Assembly: GCA_947498775.1 (NCBI GenBank)
Contig: CANMLL010000003.1
Location: 124,001-188,000 of the forward strand
Length of the DNA stretch: 64,000 nt
Source of the DNA: an uncultured Aquimarina sp.
Lineage (GTDB): Bacteria > Bacteroidota > Bacteroidia > Flavobacteriales > Flavobacteriaceae
Direction of reading: 5' to 3'
The notes under the pieces: generated by a model
What the model saw: only the letters and a program-made list of their open reading frames with translations
Database searches by the model: none
Told to the model about the DNA's origin: nothing
In this document: in pieces, positions 26,656-36,256 of the stretch
Layout of the letters: each line of letters starts with the position of its first letter
How positions within the stretch are numbered: position 1 is the stretch's first letter
Position numbers and translations under genes: made by a program

Positions 26656-29409
26656 TCAAAACTTGAAACTATAGGTTATTGATGGTACAGGTACAGAAAA
26701 AATTGAGCTCTGCAGTGCTTTAATTTCTCCTTCTTCGGTTACAAAAAACACGGAAAAAGGATTATTTCTTCCCAATACATTATAGATTGAAATTGTCCAA
26801 AAACTATGAGCCAGTTTATTTTTTTTATGGTTTCCTTCAACATTAAAACCAATATCTAATCTATAAAAATCTGGAATTCTAAATTCATTACGATCACTAT
26901 ACACTACAAACTCTGTATTATTAAATATAAAATTTCCGACAGGAAAAGTGACCGGCCGTCCTGTTTGGTATACAAAGTTAGTTGAAAAACTAAATCGTCT
27001 GGTAAATTTATAATTGGTCACCAAGCTTATATCATGAGGCCTATCAAAATTTGAAGGAAAAAACTCTCCACCATTTACACGTTCTTCTCTAAAATCGCTA
27101 TCCAGCTTTATAAATGACCTTGAGTACGTGTACCCTAACCAACCATTAAATTTACCTTTATTTTTTCGTAATAAAAACTCAACACCATAGGATTTACCTT
27201 CGCCTTGTAATACATCTGTCTCTACATTTTCATTAAGCAAAGTCTGTGCACCAGTTTTGAAATCTAAAATATTATCCAATCTTTTGTAAAAACCTTCAAG
27301 ACTTAATTCATAAACGTTCTGATTTATATTTTTATATAAACCTAATGAGTACTGATTTGCTCGCTGTGGTTCAATATTAAGGTCTGAAAGTTTCCAGGTA
27401 TCTATGGGAGAAGCCGTAGTATTATTAGTTAATCTGTGTATATATTGAATGGTATTATTATAACTTGCTTTAACAGAAAAATCAGGAGCCAAGAGATATC
27501 GTACAGAAACTCTAACTTCTGGGCCTCCATAAGTTTCTATAACTTCGTGTTTATCAAACTCTCGTGTTTCTATCAAGGTCGCTTCATTTCTTGGCAGTCC
27601 TTCTTGATATATTCTTTGAGAGGACTCCCCCAATGCATTAAATAGTGAAAATCTGATTCCTGTATCCAGAAGTAATTTTTTCGTAAGATCATATTTAGCA
27701 GAAAAGAAGGCTGCCGACTCAAGTCCCCTTTCTTCTGGGATTATTACTGGTGTTATAATTGACCCATCACCTTTCGGATTTTTTTGACCTGGTTGAGATG
27801 AGTACAATTTACTAGAAATACCATAGTCAAATTTAAGTTTATCACTATGCAGATACTTAAATCTTAATTTAAGTTCAGTCTCTTCGATACTATTTCCCAG
27901 TTCAAAATCACCGTTTGAATCACCATCAAACTCAATATCAAATTCATATCTACTATTAGATAGAATTAAATTCCCCCTATTTTTCTCATTAAATTTATGT
28001 TCCCAGTTAAGAGATAATGCTCTATTCTTGTAAATATATAATGAATCAGAGGTAATACTAAAATCATCTTTACTTAAATAACCGGTTACACTAACTTTGT
28101 TATTATCATTAAACTTATGATTGTATTTGGCAACAACATCATAAAAAGAAGCTTCACTATCTTGTAAATTCTCATCGTCTAAAGATCTTAAGATCCAGTT
28201 TGCATATGCTATTCTACCACCAACTAGAAAAGTAGATGCATCTTTAAATACAGGTGTTTCTAAAATAACAGTACCCGTTACAGGCCCTATGGCCGCTTCT
28301 CCTTTTAATTTTTTAGCATCACTATCTTTAGTTCTTATATCGAATACAGAAGATAATCGTCCTCCATATTCTGCTGGAATACTTCCTTTATAGATATTAA
28401 CTTCTCCCAGTGCAAATGGATTTAAAGCCGAAAAAACTCCAAAAAAGTGCTGAGGATTATAAACAACCGCGTCATCAAGTAAAATTAGGTTCTGATCTGA
28501 TTTACCACCACGAACATTAAACCCTACCGCTCCTTCTCCTGCAGTTGTAACGCCAGGAAGCGTAGTTGCTACTTTTAGCACATCCCTTTCTCCCAAGACT
28601 AAAGGTATATTCTTAGACTCTTCTACGTCTACCTTTTCTACGCCTGTGGCTGCACTTTTTACATTCTCATTAATATTAGATTCAATAAACACTTCATCAA
28701 GTACCTCTAGGCTTTCGTCTAAATTAAAATTTAATTGCCCGTCATTATAAATAATCACTCTACGTGTCTCACTAGCCATTCCCATAGCACTTGCTTCGAT
28801 AATATTGAGTCCAGACGATAGTTCTATTTCATAATATCCGTCTTGATTAGTTTCGACTCCGGTATTTTTATTTTTTACTGTTATTGCTAGACTAGGAATC
28901 GGAGAACCGGTTCGTTTATTGCTGGCATAACCTTTTAAGGTAAATAAAACCCGATCGCTATCTTTGTTTTCCTTTCCAATGCGGATTGTTGGTACGCTTC
29001 TTTTTTGAGAGAATTCTTCCTTTACCTGAAAGATAGGGTTTACTTTTGAAACACCTTGAATGACTTGTTTTTCTTCTTTCCCAAAGAATCCCTTAGGTAA
29101 CTCATCATAAATGACGCTGTTTTGTGTTACAATCACTGCATTATCCTTTGTTATATAGAAATTAAGAATAGTATCCTTAAAAATATCCTCTAAGACTATA
29201 TTTAAACTAACCTTTTGATAATTTCCGGATACAGTTTTATCACCTAACCACGAATCAACGTAATAAAAACGATAATCTGTGTTTTCCTCTATTTGGATAA
29301 GTACCTGTTTCAAGCTCAAATTATCGAATGATAATGAGACCAATTTGTCTTCTTGTGCTTGAGAAATTGTGAAGTAAAAAAAGAATATACTAAATGTTAC
29401 TAACCTCAT
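26656..29409 (-). CDS. TonB-dependent receptor with STN and carboxypeptidase-like domains
   Basis: A 917-residue outer-membrane receptor. After a signal peptide (residues about 1-18) comes an STN/secretin-like domain (VSLSFDNLSLKQVLIQIEE, about 24-100), a carboxypeptidase D regulatory-like domain (about 150-235; LKGYASNKRTGSPIPSLA), the plug (about 255-380; PLVLGERDVLKVATTLPG, GFNVRGGKSDQNLILLDD) and a beta-barrel ending SITYSFKF. An STN domain often works with a FecI/FecR pair, but none is in the window. It leads a set of DUF4249 and MG2/plug genes and is probably a specific uptake system; substrate unknown. Confidence 0.92.
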   Translation of the reverse strand: MRLVTFSIFFFYFTISQAQEDKLVSLSFDNLSLKQVLIQIEENTDYRFYYVDSWLGDKTVSGNYQKVSLNIVLEDIFKDTILNFYITKDNAVIVTQNSVIYDELPKGFFGKEEKQVIQGVSKVNPIFQVKEEFSQKRSVPTIRIGKENKDSDRVLFTLKGYASNKRTGSPIPSLAITVKNKNTGVETNQDGYYEIELSSGLNIIEASAMGMASETRRVIIYNDGQLNFNLDESLEVLDEVFIESNINENVKSAATGVEKVDVEESKNIPLVLGERDVLKVATTLPGVTTAGEGAVGFNVRGGKSDQNLILLDDAVVYNPQHFFGVFSALNPFALGEVNIYKGSIPAEYGGRLSSVFDIRTKDSDAKKLKGEAAIGPVTGTVILETPVFKDASTFLVGGRIAYANWILRSLDDENLQDSEASFYDVVAKYNHKFNDNNKVSVTGYLSKDDFSITSDSLYIYKNRALSLNWEHKFNEKNRGNLILSNSRYEFDIEFDGDSNGDFELGNSIEETELKLRFKYLHSDKLKFDYGISSKLYSSQPGQKNPKGDGSIITPVIIPEERGLESAAFFSAKYDLTKKLLLDTGIRFSLFNALGESSQRIYQEGLPRNEATLIETREFDKHEVIETYGGPEVRVSVRYLLAPDFSVKASYNNTIQYIHRLTNNTTASPIDTWKLSDLNIEPQRANQYSLGLYKNINQNVYELSLEGFYKRLDNILDFKTGAQTLLNENVETDVLQGEGKSYGVEFLLRKNKGKFNGWLGYTYSRSFIKLDSDFREERVNGGEFFPSNFDRPHDISLVTNYKFTRRFSFSTNFVYQTGRPVTFPVGNFIFNNTEFVVYSDRNEFRIPDFYRLDIGFNVEGNHKKNKLAHSFWTISIYNVLGRNNPFSVFFVTEEGEIKALQSSIFSVPVPSITYSFKF

Positions 29410-29413
29410 TATT

Positions 29414-30142
29414 CTACATTGTTATTTTGTTAGCAACTTGCGAATTAATTTTCTTTAGAAGTAATATCCAAAAAGTATCAGAATTTGATTTTCTAATGGC
29501 TGCATTAGCATTGTAGAATTTATTGATCTCCTTTTTTAGTTCTGGAAAAATCTTATTTAAATCACCTTTTGAATTGATTGAATGGTAAATATTGTCATGA
29601 AAAAGTATATATGATTTCCTGTCTAAAAAATTATAGAGAATTCCATCATCTGTAAGCAATTCTTTTTTTATTTTTCTATGTTTTTTATAAAAACAGAACG
29701 AGTCATTTTCTAACAAAATTTCATAAAAACCAGAACTTACCGTCGAAAAGTCATTCAAGTTCAAATTTATAAATGTATGTTTGCCTATATTGAAATTGTC
29801 TACATGATCACTGTTAAGCTGTAATGTAGTCCCACCAAACTTATCTGATAATTTGAGAAGAACTTTATCCTCGTATACATTATATTTTATCTTTAAATCA
29901 AAATACTTCTCACTATGATAAGTAACATAACCTTTTTGATAATCAGAAGATCCAAAAAATTGATGTTCCTTATAGATTTTGTATTTTTCAATATACTGGA
30001 GTCCATTGTACAAACCAGTGTTTTCGATACCAATAAATCTATCAAACCAAATGTAATGATCTCGATCTTCAACTTTAGTAGATTGACCGTAAATCAATTT
30101 AAAAAAAAATAGAAAAGAAAAGAAGAGTAATCGTGAAGTCAT
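29414..30142 (-). CDS. Secreted hypothetical protein heading the TonB receptor operon
   Basis: A 242-residue protein with a signal peptide (MTSRLLFFSFLFFFKLIYGQ). I chose the ATG at 30142 because it gives a clean signal sequence; the frame also opens 24 bases upstream. The mature part is rich in charged and aromatic residues and lacks recognisable motifs (HYIWFDRFIGIENTGLYNG; FYEILLENDSFCFYKKHRK). Its stop is four bases from the receptor's start codon, so it is first in the operon and probably shares in the same uptake function. I do not recognise the family. Confidence 0.65.
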   Translation of the reverse strand: MTSRLLFFSFLFFFKLIYGQSTKVEDRDHYIWFDRFIGIENTGLYNGLQYIEKYKIYKEHQFFGSSDYQKGYVTYHSEKYFDLKIKYNVYEDKVLLKLSDKFGGTTLQLNSDHVDNFNIGKHTFINLNLNDFSTVSSGFYEILLENDSFCFYKKHRKIKKELLTDDGILYNFLDRKSYILFHDNIYHSINSKGDLNKIFPELKKEINKFYNANAAIRKSNSDTFWILLLKKINSQVANKITM

Positions 30143-30352
30143 ATAGTTTTGAATGGTTAAACCCAATAAATCCTACTTCCAAAAATTAGTATTGACATTT
30201 GTCAAAATAAAAATTGAAGGGCAGGATAAACCTTACAATATTTATGGTAGCACTTACTTTTTTTTGAAATTACGCATTTTAATAAAACCAAAGGACCACG
30301 ACGTTTGTTAAATAATGTTAATTAACTAAAATCTAGATATAATAACCTTGCA

Positions 30353-30414
30353 AAAAGAAGGACTTGCGCTTTTAATATTACGTATGAAAGTTATTAAAGC
30401 TTGGTCCTTCTTTT
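30353..30414. terminator. Long-loop inverted repeat after lysC
   Basis: AAAAGAAGGAC (30353-30363) and its perfect complement GTCCTTCTTTT (30404-30414) enclose a 40-base loop, 26 bases beyond the aspartate kinase stop codon. T-runs at both ends let it serve either strand. The loop is longer than in usual intrinsic terminators, so the call is moderate. The rest of 30143-30439 shows nothing clear beyond the operon's upstream region. Confidence 0.45.
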
Positions 30415-30439
30415 CAATACAACGTATGCAAAAAAGAGT

Positions 30440-31774
30440 TTATACTATTACCTCCTCTTGAACCTGAAACAATTTTTCGTTCAAAAATCTCAAAGTAGGT
30501 ATCTTATCTTTGGTATCTACCAAAATTGAAATATTGTTATTACTCCCTCCATAAGAAACCATTCTAACAGGGATATAATTTAAGATCTCAAAAAGTCTGT
30601 AAGAATTTTTATCATTAATGACAGATTCTCCCACTATACAAATAATACTATGGTCCTGCTCTACTGTTACCTCTGCATATCCCTCTATCTCTTTTACTAT
30701 TTTATCAAGGTTAACAGTATTATCAATAGTTAATGATATTGCTATTTCAGAAGTGGTTATCATATCTATTGACGTCTGGAAATTATCAAAAACCTCAAAA
30801 ATTCTTCTCAAATAACCATGAGCCATTAACATTCTGTTAGATTTGATCTTTATAGCAGTAATACCATCTTTTGCAGAAATTGCTTTAAGCCCCTTTTTAT
30901 GTGTCTTATTAGAAATTAAAGTCCCTAATGCTTTTGGATCAAAAGTATTTTTTAAAAGAACAGGAATATCCTTATCCACAACAGGAGAAATTGTTTGGGG
31001 ATGAAGAATCTTTGCTCCAAAATAAGCAAGCTCTGCAGCTTCATTATAGGTAAGGTGTGATATAGGTTGTGTTTCATCTACATACCTTGGATCATTATTA
31101 TGTAACCCATCTATATCTGTCCAAATTTGAATTTCTGAGGCACTTAAAGCCGAACCAATAATAGTGGCAGTGTAATCACTACCTCCTCTTTTTAAATGAC
31201 TTATTTCGCCTTCAATATCTCTACAAACAAACCCTTGCGTAATATAAATGGGTGATTGAATGTTGTTATCTAAAACCTTTTCTAATTTTTTTTGAACCTT
31301 TTTGATATTTGGATTTTCTACAGCGTCAACATACATAAACTCTTTTGCATCCAGCAATACATTAGATATTCCTAATGAATTTAAATACCCCGAAAAAATA
31401 GTAGTAAGAAGAGTTTCGCCATAAGTTATAATTTGGGAATTCACAACTTCGGAATACGCCTTACTAGAGACTTCAAACATCTCTGTAATGATTAAAGACA
31501 ACTTATTTTTAAGAATATTTTTGGTTTCTTGATCTTCTACTAAAGCATCGATAACATCACTGTGTTTATTCTCAAGTCTATGAAGGCTTCTAGTGATAGC
31601 ATCAGTATCATTAAACCTAATATTCTCTGTCAAGCGAACCAAATGATCCGTTACTCCAGACATTGCAGAACAAACGACAATCTTGTTTTCTTGATCAGAA
31701 ACAAGGATATCCTTTACTCTGGTAAGGTTTTCTACCGATCCTACAGATGTTCCTCCAAACTTTAAAATTTTCAT
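30440..31774 (-). CDS. lysC: Aspartate kinase, monofunctional
   Basis: LysC phosphorylates aspartate, the first step toward lysine, threonine and methionine. The 444-residue protein starts MKILKFGGTSVGSVENL, the kinase nucleotide/aspartate signature, with VSSKAYSEVVNSQIITYGE and FVCRDIEGEISHLKRGGSDYTA further on. The C-terminal 150 residues form the tandem ACT regulatory region (AIKIKSNRMLMAHGYLRRI, IICIVGESVI). No homoserine dehydrogenase domain is present, unlike ThrA. It is transcribed away from a divergent gene that encodes an ACT-like protein. Confidence 0.93.
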   Translation of the reverse strand: MKILKFGGTSVGSVENLTRVKDILVSDQENKIVVCSAMSGVTDHLVRLTENIRFNDTDAITRSLHRLENKHSDVIDALVEDQETKNILKNKLSLIITEMFEVSSKAYSEVVNSQIITYGETLLTTIFSGYLNSLGISNVLLDAKEFMYVDAVENPNIKKVQKKLEKVLDNNIQSPIYITQGFVCRDIEGEISHLKRGGSDYTATIIGSALSASEIQIWTDIDGLHNNDPRYVDETQPISHLTYNEAAELAYFGAKILHPQTISPVVDKDIPVLLKNTFDPKALGTLISNKTHKKGLKAISAKDGITAIKIKSNRMLMAHGYLRRIFEVFDNFQTSIDMITTSEIAISLTIDNTVNLDKIVKEIEGYAEVTVEQDHSIICIVGESVINDKNSYRLFEILNYIPVRMVSYGGSNNNISILVDTKDKIPTLRFLNEKLFQVQEEVIV

Positions 31775-31857
31775 CAGTTAATTTTTTACATAGTTATTTT
31801 AATACTGCATAATTAGTTAATTACTCACAAACTATAAATATTTTAAAAGAAAAAGCA

Positions 31858-31865
31858 TAAATTTG
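31858..31865 (+). promoter_or_regulatory. -7 promoter box (TAAATTTG)
   Basis: TAAATTTG fits TAnnTTTG exactly and lies 24 bases upstream of the ATG at 31889, in the 114-base divergent region shared with lysC. No clear -33 TTG was found at the normal distance. Confidence 0.5.
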
Positions 31866-31888
31866 TACAACATGTTAAATATATAACA

Positions 31889-32533
31889 ATGAAGACTATT
31901 ACAGATTGCGTTCATAATATTTTACGTCATCAACCATTTCTTGAAGATGCATTGTCTAGAAACATTATTAATTTTAGTTCGTTGGCTGTGGATTTAATGC
32001 CTCAAGTGGAGGGCATAATGAGGAAGCCTATTAAACCAGGTTCTATTGTTATGGCATTAAGGCGTTATCATCCCAGAAAGATTAAGCATATTGATAATTT
32101 AAGAAATCTTGGTGATATTGTTGTGCGATCCGGAATAACAGAATATACTTTTCTAAACTCGAATACTATATTAACCAGTCAATCTAATCTATTAAATAGT
32201 GTAAAAAACGAACCAAAGGCTTATTTCACCTATTCAAGTAATTTCCAGGAAAGTAATATTTTGGTGTCATCATCGCTAAAAGAGACTGTAGAAAAACATT
32301 TTAAGAATGAAACATGTATTTCTGTAGCCGATAACTTATCTTCTATGTCAATAGCGCTACCAGAAGATAACTCTAAAGTAATTGGTTTGTATTTTTACAT
32401 TTTCAAATTACTTGCTTATGAAGGTATACCCGTTTTTGAAGTTATTTCAACATCCAATTATTTCACGTTGTTTTTAGAAAGAGAACATGTAAATAAGGCT
32501 TTTTTATTAATGAACGAAATCAAAGAAAGTTAA
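31889..32533 (+). CDS. ACT-domain-like protein divergent from aspartate kinase
   Basis: A 214-residue soluble protein. The N-terminal 70 residues are helical (IRHQPFLEDALSRN-like opening, MRKPIKPGSIVMALRRYHP). The C-terminal half resembles the ACT pairs of aspartate kinases: ISVADNLSSMSIALPEDNSKV followed by LYFYIFKLLAYEGIPVFEVIST and LFLEREHVNKAFLLM. There is no kinase domain. Its divergent position to lysC, 114 bases apart, suggests a regulator or a sensor of aspartate-family amino acids, but this is inferred. Proteins of this kind are often mislabelled aspartate kinase. Confidence 0.7.
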   Translation: MKTITDCVHNILRHQPFLEDALSRNIINFSSLAVDLMPQVEGIMRKPIKPGSIVMALRRYHPRKIKHIDNLRNLGDIVVRSGITEYTFLNSNTILTSQSNLLNSVKNEPKAYFTYSSNFQESNILVSSSLKETVEKHFKNETCISVADNLSSMSIALPEDNSKVIGLYFYIFKLLAYEGIPVFEVISTSNYFTLFLEREHVNKAFLLMNEIKES

Positions 32534-32633
32534 GTTTTACAAACATTGTTATAGTTTGTTTTCAATACTAATCCCATTCCTGAATGAATTTCAGCACAGG
32601 CTCTACATCCTTCTCAGAGGAATGGACTTTCGG

Positions 32634-32740
32634 CTCCCTCTGGGAGAGGATTAAGGTGAGGGCTACTACTATGAAAACCCTCATCCCTACCTACCTTGCG
32701 GCGAGCAGGCAGGCTAATCTTTTCCCAGAAGGAGAAGGGA
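32634..32740. repeat. REP-like imperfect inverted repeat
   Basis: The left part (32634-32662; CTCCCTCTGGGAGAGG...AAGGTGAGGG) reappears inverted in the right part (32678-32740; CCCTCATCCC ... AATCTTTTCCCAGAAGGAG), where an extra segment of about 20 bases interrupts it. This GC-rich block resembles widespread bacterial palindromic repeats. An apparent 65-codon reading frame crosses it but has no gene-like features. It lies in the 448-base gap 32534-32981. Confidence 0.55.
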
Positions 32741-32880
32741 CGCATAAATATTATAAGAAACTGATTATCAATATAATTTAAACTCACATTAATTATTACT
32801 ATTGTAAATCTAGTATTGGCTCCTGTTTCTTAAAGAAATAGCGATCTTGAGTCTTTACCGGACAACTAATATGTACAAAC

Positions 32881-32909
32881 AAAAAAACCTGCATTGCTGC
32901 AGGTTTTTT
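32881..32909. terminator. Bidirectional intrinsic terminator
   Basis: AACCTGCA (32886-32893) and TGCAGGTT (32898-32905) form a perfect 8-bp stem with a 4-base loop, flanked by seven A on the left and six T on the right. It can end transcription from both sides, serving the M13 peptidase gene on the minus strand and the ACT-like gene on the plus strand. Confidence 0.8.
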
Positions 32910-32911
32910 AT

Positions 32912-32960
32912 GAAGTGGTTTAAACTTTTTCGCTAGAATCAAAAAAGTTTAAACCACTTC
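32912..32960. repeat. Perfect 19-bp inverted repeat beside the terminator
   Basis: Arms 32912-32930 and 32942-32960 are perfect inverted copies (GAAGTGGTTTAAAC...) with an 11-base loop. It lies between the M13 peptidase stop codon and the terminator. The stem is long for a terminator and has no T-run directly after it; it may stabilise the mRNA 3' end or be a site for a protein. Confidence 0.6.
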
Positions 32961-32981
32961 TATATCTATTACGTGTCAATA

Positions 32982-35051
32982 CTACCAGATTTGAACTCTT
33001 TTTTCTGGTTCTGTATACATTTTATCACCTTCTTTAATATCAAACGCATCATAAAATGCTTGAACATTTAATAATGGTTGTATCGCTCTGGTAACTCCTG
33101 GAGAGTGCGGATCTGTTTTAATTTGGGTTCTTAATGCATCTTCTCTGATTTTTGTTCTCCATACTGTTGCCCATGACATAAAGAAACGTTGTTCTGCTGT
33201 AAATCCATCTATATCTTCAGGTCTTCCATTTTCTGCAAAATGTAACTGTAGTCCGTCATAAGCTCCTAGTACACCACCAAGATCACCAATATTTTCACCT
33301 AGTGTAAATTTACCATTGATAAATACACTGTCTAATACTTCTATAGCACTATATTGCTCTGCCAAAGCATTTCCTCTTTCGGTAAATGCCTTGAGATCAT
33401 CCTCGGACCACCAGTTTTTTAAGTTTCCATTGGCATCAAAACGTGCTCCCGAATCATCAAATGCATGTGATATCTCATGTCCAATTACAGCTCCTATACC
33501 TCCATAATTTACAGCTTCATCTGCTGTATAATTGTAAAAAGGAGGTTGTAAAATTGCTGCTGGAAATACAATCTCGTTATTAAGCGGATTAAAATAAGCA
33601 TTTACTGTTTGTGGAGACATACCCCATTTGGTTTTATCTACCGGCTCACCTATCTCCTCATAGTTCTTATCTTGCGCCCACTTATCTACGGCAGCCATAT
33701 TCTCAAAATAAGTTTTATCAGAAGATACTTCCATCTTCGAATAATCTTCCCACTTGTCTGGGTAACCAATTTTAACAGTAAACTTATCGAGTTTTTCGAT
33801 AGCTTTTATTTTGGTCTCCTCTCCCATCCAATCTAATTTCTGAATACGCGCCTTATACGCCTTGATTACATTTGCAATCATTTTTTCAGCTTTTACTTTT
33901 GCTTCAGGTGGAAATTTTTCGTCAACATACAACTGTCCTAAAGCTTCACCAACCGTTCTGTTTACAGTAGCAAGTGCCCGCTCATCTGCCGGGCGCTGCT
34001 CTTTTTGCCCTCTTAGGTATTTACTATAAAACTCCCAATTAGCCAACTCAACTTCAGTTGTTAATCGCCCTGCAGCATTATTGAAGGTATCCCATCGTAT
34101 TAGTGTCTTGATGTCCTTAATCGGAGTAGTTTTTAGAAAACCATCCAACGCTTTGGTATACCTAAGTTGAGCCACTATAATTGTATCAAACTCTTTTTTA
34201 ATTCCTGTATCGCTAATCAATTTCTTAAAATCAATAGAGGAAAGCATCGCATCTGCCTCTGCAATAGTTCTAGGATTATTATAGTTGCGGGCATCCCTTC
34301 TTTCTACCTTATTTAATCTTGGCTCTGCAAGTTTAGTTTCTAGTTCAAGAATCTTTTCTGATGCAGCTGTGGCATCAGATTTTGAATCTCCCAACATTTG
34401 CAACATTCTAACAATATGTTTCTTGTATTCTTCGCGAATCTCTATAGATTTTTCATCTTGGTCCAAATAATAGTCTCTCTCTGGTAATCCAAGACCATTA
34501 CCACCAAGGTATACCGCATTCATCGAACTGTTGCTTAAATCTGCCTGTACTCCGATACCTATAAATGGTGTAGAAACCGATGGGTTTTTGGCCACGACTG
34601 TTTGTAAATCGGTAAGATTTTTTATCGAAGCTATATCATCAAGAGCGTTTTGCAAAGGTGCAAGACCTGCTTTATTACGGGCAACCGTATCCAGTTTGGT
34701 ATCAAAAATGGCCAGAGCCTTTGCCTGATCAGTTTCTACGCCATATTTGCCACTTTCTTTAGCATTAGCTAAAATTTCTAACACATCTTTATCTGTAGAT
34801 TTACGAAGTACTCCAAATCCACCCCAACTCGTACGATCAGCGGGGATTTCTGTGTTTTTCATCCAATTACCATTCACGTAATTATAGAAATCTTCTTTTG
34901 GACTAACACCAGTATCCATGTTTTCAAGAACTATTCCTGGGATTTTTTCTACTTTGGCAACAGCTGCACTTTCTTTTGTTTCCTTTTTACAACTGACAAA
35001 AGCAATAGCAAAAACTACCAAAAAATGCGCATTCTTCATTTTTATATTCAT
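32982..35051 (-). CDS. M13-family zinc metallopeptidase, lipoprotein
   Basis: A 689-residue neprilysin/PepO-like endopeptidase anchored as a lipoprotein (FVVFAIAFVSCKK-like signal with SCKK lipobox region near residue 20). The N-terminal part shows the M13 fold (DFYNYVNGNWMKNTEIPADR), and the zinc site is VIGHEISHAFDDSGARFD (HExxH, about residue 515) with the downstream Glu in FTLGENIGDLGG. It ends with MYTEPEKRVQIW, the usual family C-terminus. A second ATG 12 bases downstream (MKNAHF) is an equally good start. Acts outside the cytoplasm on peptides; stands alone. Confidence 0.93.
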   Translation of the reverse strand: MNIKMKNAHFLVVFAIAFVSCKKETKESAAVAKVEKIPGIVLENMDTGVSPKEDFYNYVNGNWMKNTEIPADRTSWGGFGVLRKSTDKDVLEILANAKESGKYGVETDQAKALAIFDTKLDTVARNKAGLAPLQNALDDIASIKNLTDLQTVVAKNPSVSTPFIGIGVQADLSNSSMNAVYLGGNGLGLPERDYYLDQDEKSIEIREEYKKHIVRMLQMLGDSKSDATAASEKILELETKLAEPRLNKVERRDARNYNNPRTIAEADAMLSSIDFKKLISDTGIKKEFDTIIVAQLRYTKALDGFLKTTPIKDIKTLIRWDTFNNAAGRLTTEVELANWEFYSKYLRGQKEQRPADERALATVNRTVGEALGQLYVDEKFPPEAKVKAEKMIANVIKAYKARIQKLDWMGEETKIKAIEKLDKFTVKIGYPDKWEDYSKMEVSSDKTYFENMAAVDKWAQDKNYEEIGEPVDKTKWGMSPQTVNAYFNPLNNEIVFPAAILQPPFYNYTADEAVNYGGIGAVIGHEISHAFDDSGARFDANGNLKNWWSEDDLKAFTERGNALAEQYSAIEVLDSVFINGKFTLGENIGDLGGVLGAYDGLQLHFAENGRPEDIDGFTAEQRFFMSWATVWRTKIREDALRTQIKTDPHSPGVTRAIQPLLNVQAFYDAFDIKEGDKMYTEPEKRVQIW

Positions 35052-35693
35052 TATGTTATTAAATTGAGATTAGTTATTAGCAATTTGACGTAATAAATAA
35101 GAATTTGTTACGCAAACAAACGCTTAATATATATAAAATGAAAGATGTTTACACGTTGAAAACTTTTTTTTAACGAAAAAATAAGAATACCAAAAATACA
35201 AGCGCTTAAAAAAGAACATCTTATACGTATATCTATATTTTATCTAGGCAGACCCGATTGACAGAAAAACAAAACTAAAATTTGTAAAAATGTACTCCTT
35301 TTAAACAAGAATCCAAGAAGAGTTTGAAATATTTTGGATCAGAAAAATTACTATAAATGAGAAAACAATATCGTTGTTGAAAAAAAGATACGAATACAAA
35401 AGTGCACTAAAATTATTTGTCCCTAAAAATTAACTAAACAGCTAATTTATAATTCAATTTTGTTAAAAAAAATAAAAAAAATAAACTTGTTAAACAACTA
35501 GTATTTATGGGGTATACACGATAACCATTCTCTTTTCTTGTAAAAAAAACGATATAAAACGTCAAAAAAATACATTTTTTAGTATAAAATATTGTATATT
35601 GTCGTTGATTTTATGTTTTACGACGAATAAAAATCATTTTATGTAAGTAATAACTTACTTTTTAAAAAGGTTTAACCCCTAAACCCAAACTTT
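35052..35693. other. AT-rich divergent intergenic region
   Basis: This 642-base gap separates the M13 gene (minus) from the 35694 gene (plus). It is very AT-rich with A/T runs, for example near 35460-35485. I see no ORF, RNA gene or repeat in it. A small hairpin, GTAAGT-AATA-ACTTAC (35643-35658), lies 36 bases before the downstream ATG and could be an operator or part of the mRNA leader. Confidence 0.5.
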
Positions 35694-36227
35694 ATGAAAA
35701 CATTTTTACCCATTCTAGCCTTGTTCTTAACAAGTATTGCATTTGCAAATACAAAAATCGACATTTCCTACAAACTTATGTATGTTACAGAAAATACTGT
35801 AATAAACGGTTTAGATGAAAACACTGAAGAAGGTGTTATTTTTATTACCGAAAGCTTACACCTTGAAGCTGGAGCCAGAATAAAAGTAAGAAACGCTTGT
35901 CTAATAATTCTTGGTGACCTTTCGGGCGCTGGTATTATTGATATTGATCAAACAGCAACTGTAACTCTCGAAGGAGAAAAACAGGGAAGAGTTACCTTTA
36001 TTAATAGGTTTTTGGCAGATGATACATGTCAACAAAGTACGGATCAAAAAACTTTTAAACATATTATAGATGTACCGCAAGGCCTAAAATATAGTCTGTA
36101 CTCGATGGACGGTAGATTATTGGACAAAGGTCAAATAGATGATTATATCCATTATCTTTCGGATCCTAAGACATATTTGATAAAAATTGAAGGATATAAA
36201 CTAAAAAAATATGTTTTTAAAGGTTAA
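35694..36227 (+). CDS. Secreted protein with a possible type IX secretion C-terminal domain
   Basis: A 177-residue exported protein (signal MKTFLPILALFLTSIAFA). The middle has a right-handed-repeat look (EEGVIFITESLHLEAGARIKV, CLIILGDLSGAGIIDID). The last 75 residues resemble a type IX secretion (Por) tail: YSLYSMDGRLLDKGQIDDYI and YLIKIEGYKLKKYVFKG, although the usual GVY motif is altered to KTYLIKI. Export by T9SS to the surface is a reasonable inference. It has its own terminator 30 bases downstream; function unknown. Confidence 0.7.
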   Translation: MKTFLPILALFLTSIAFANTKIDISYKLMYVTENTVINGLDENTEEGVIFITESLHLEAGARIKVRNACLIILGDLSGAGIIDIDQTATVTLEGEKQGRVTFINRFLADDTCQQSTDQKTFKHIIDVPQGLKYSLYSMDGRLLDKGQIDDYIHYLSDPKTYLIKIEGYKLKKYVFKG

Positions 36228-36256
36228 CGACATTATCATTGAAAGTAAGGTTTAAG

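Noticed and set aside
26656..30142. FecI/FecR regulators for the STN receptor
   Set aside because: No sigma factor or anti-sigma gene lies next to the receptor in this window.
32584..32781. 65-codon plus-strand frame
   Set aside because: It runs across a palindromic intergenic repeat and its composition follows the repeat, not a protein.
35643..35658. GTAAGT-AATA-ACTTAC as a sixth nitrate operator
   Set aside because: The half-sites are GTAAGT/ACTTAC, so the phase differs from TAmGTA-N4-TACTTA, and the gene downstream is unrelated to nitrate.
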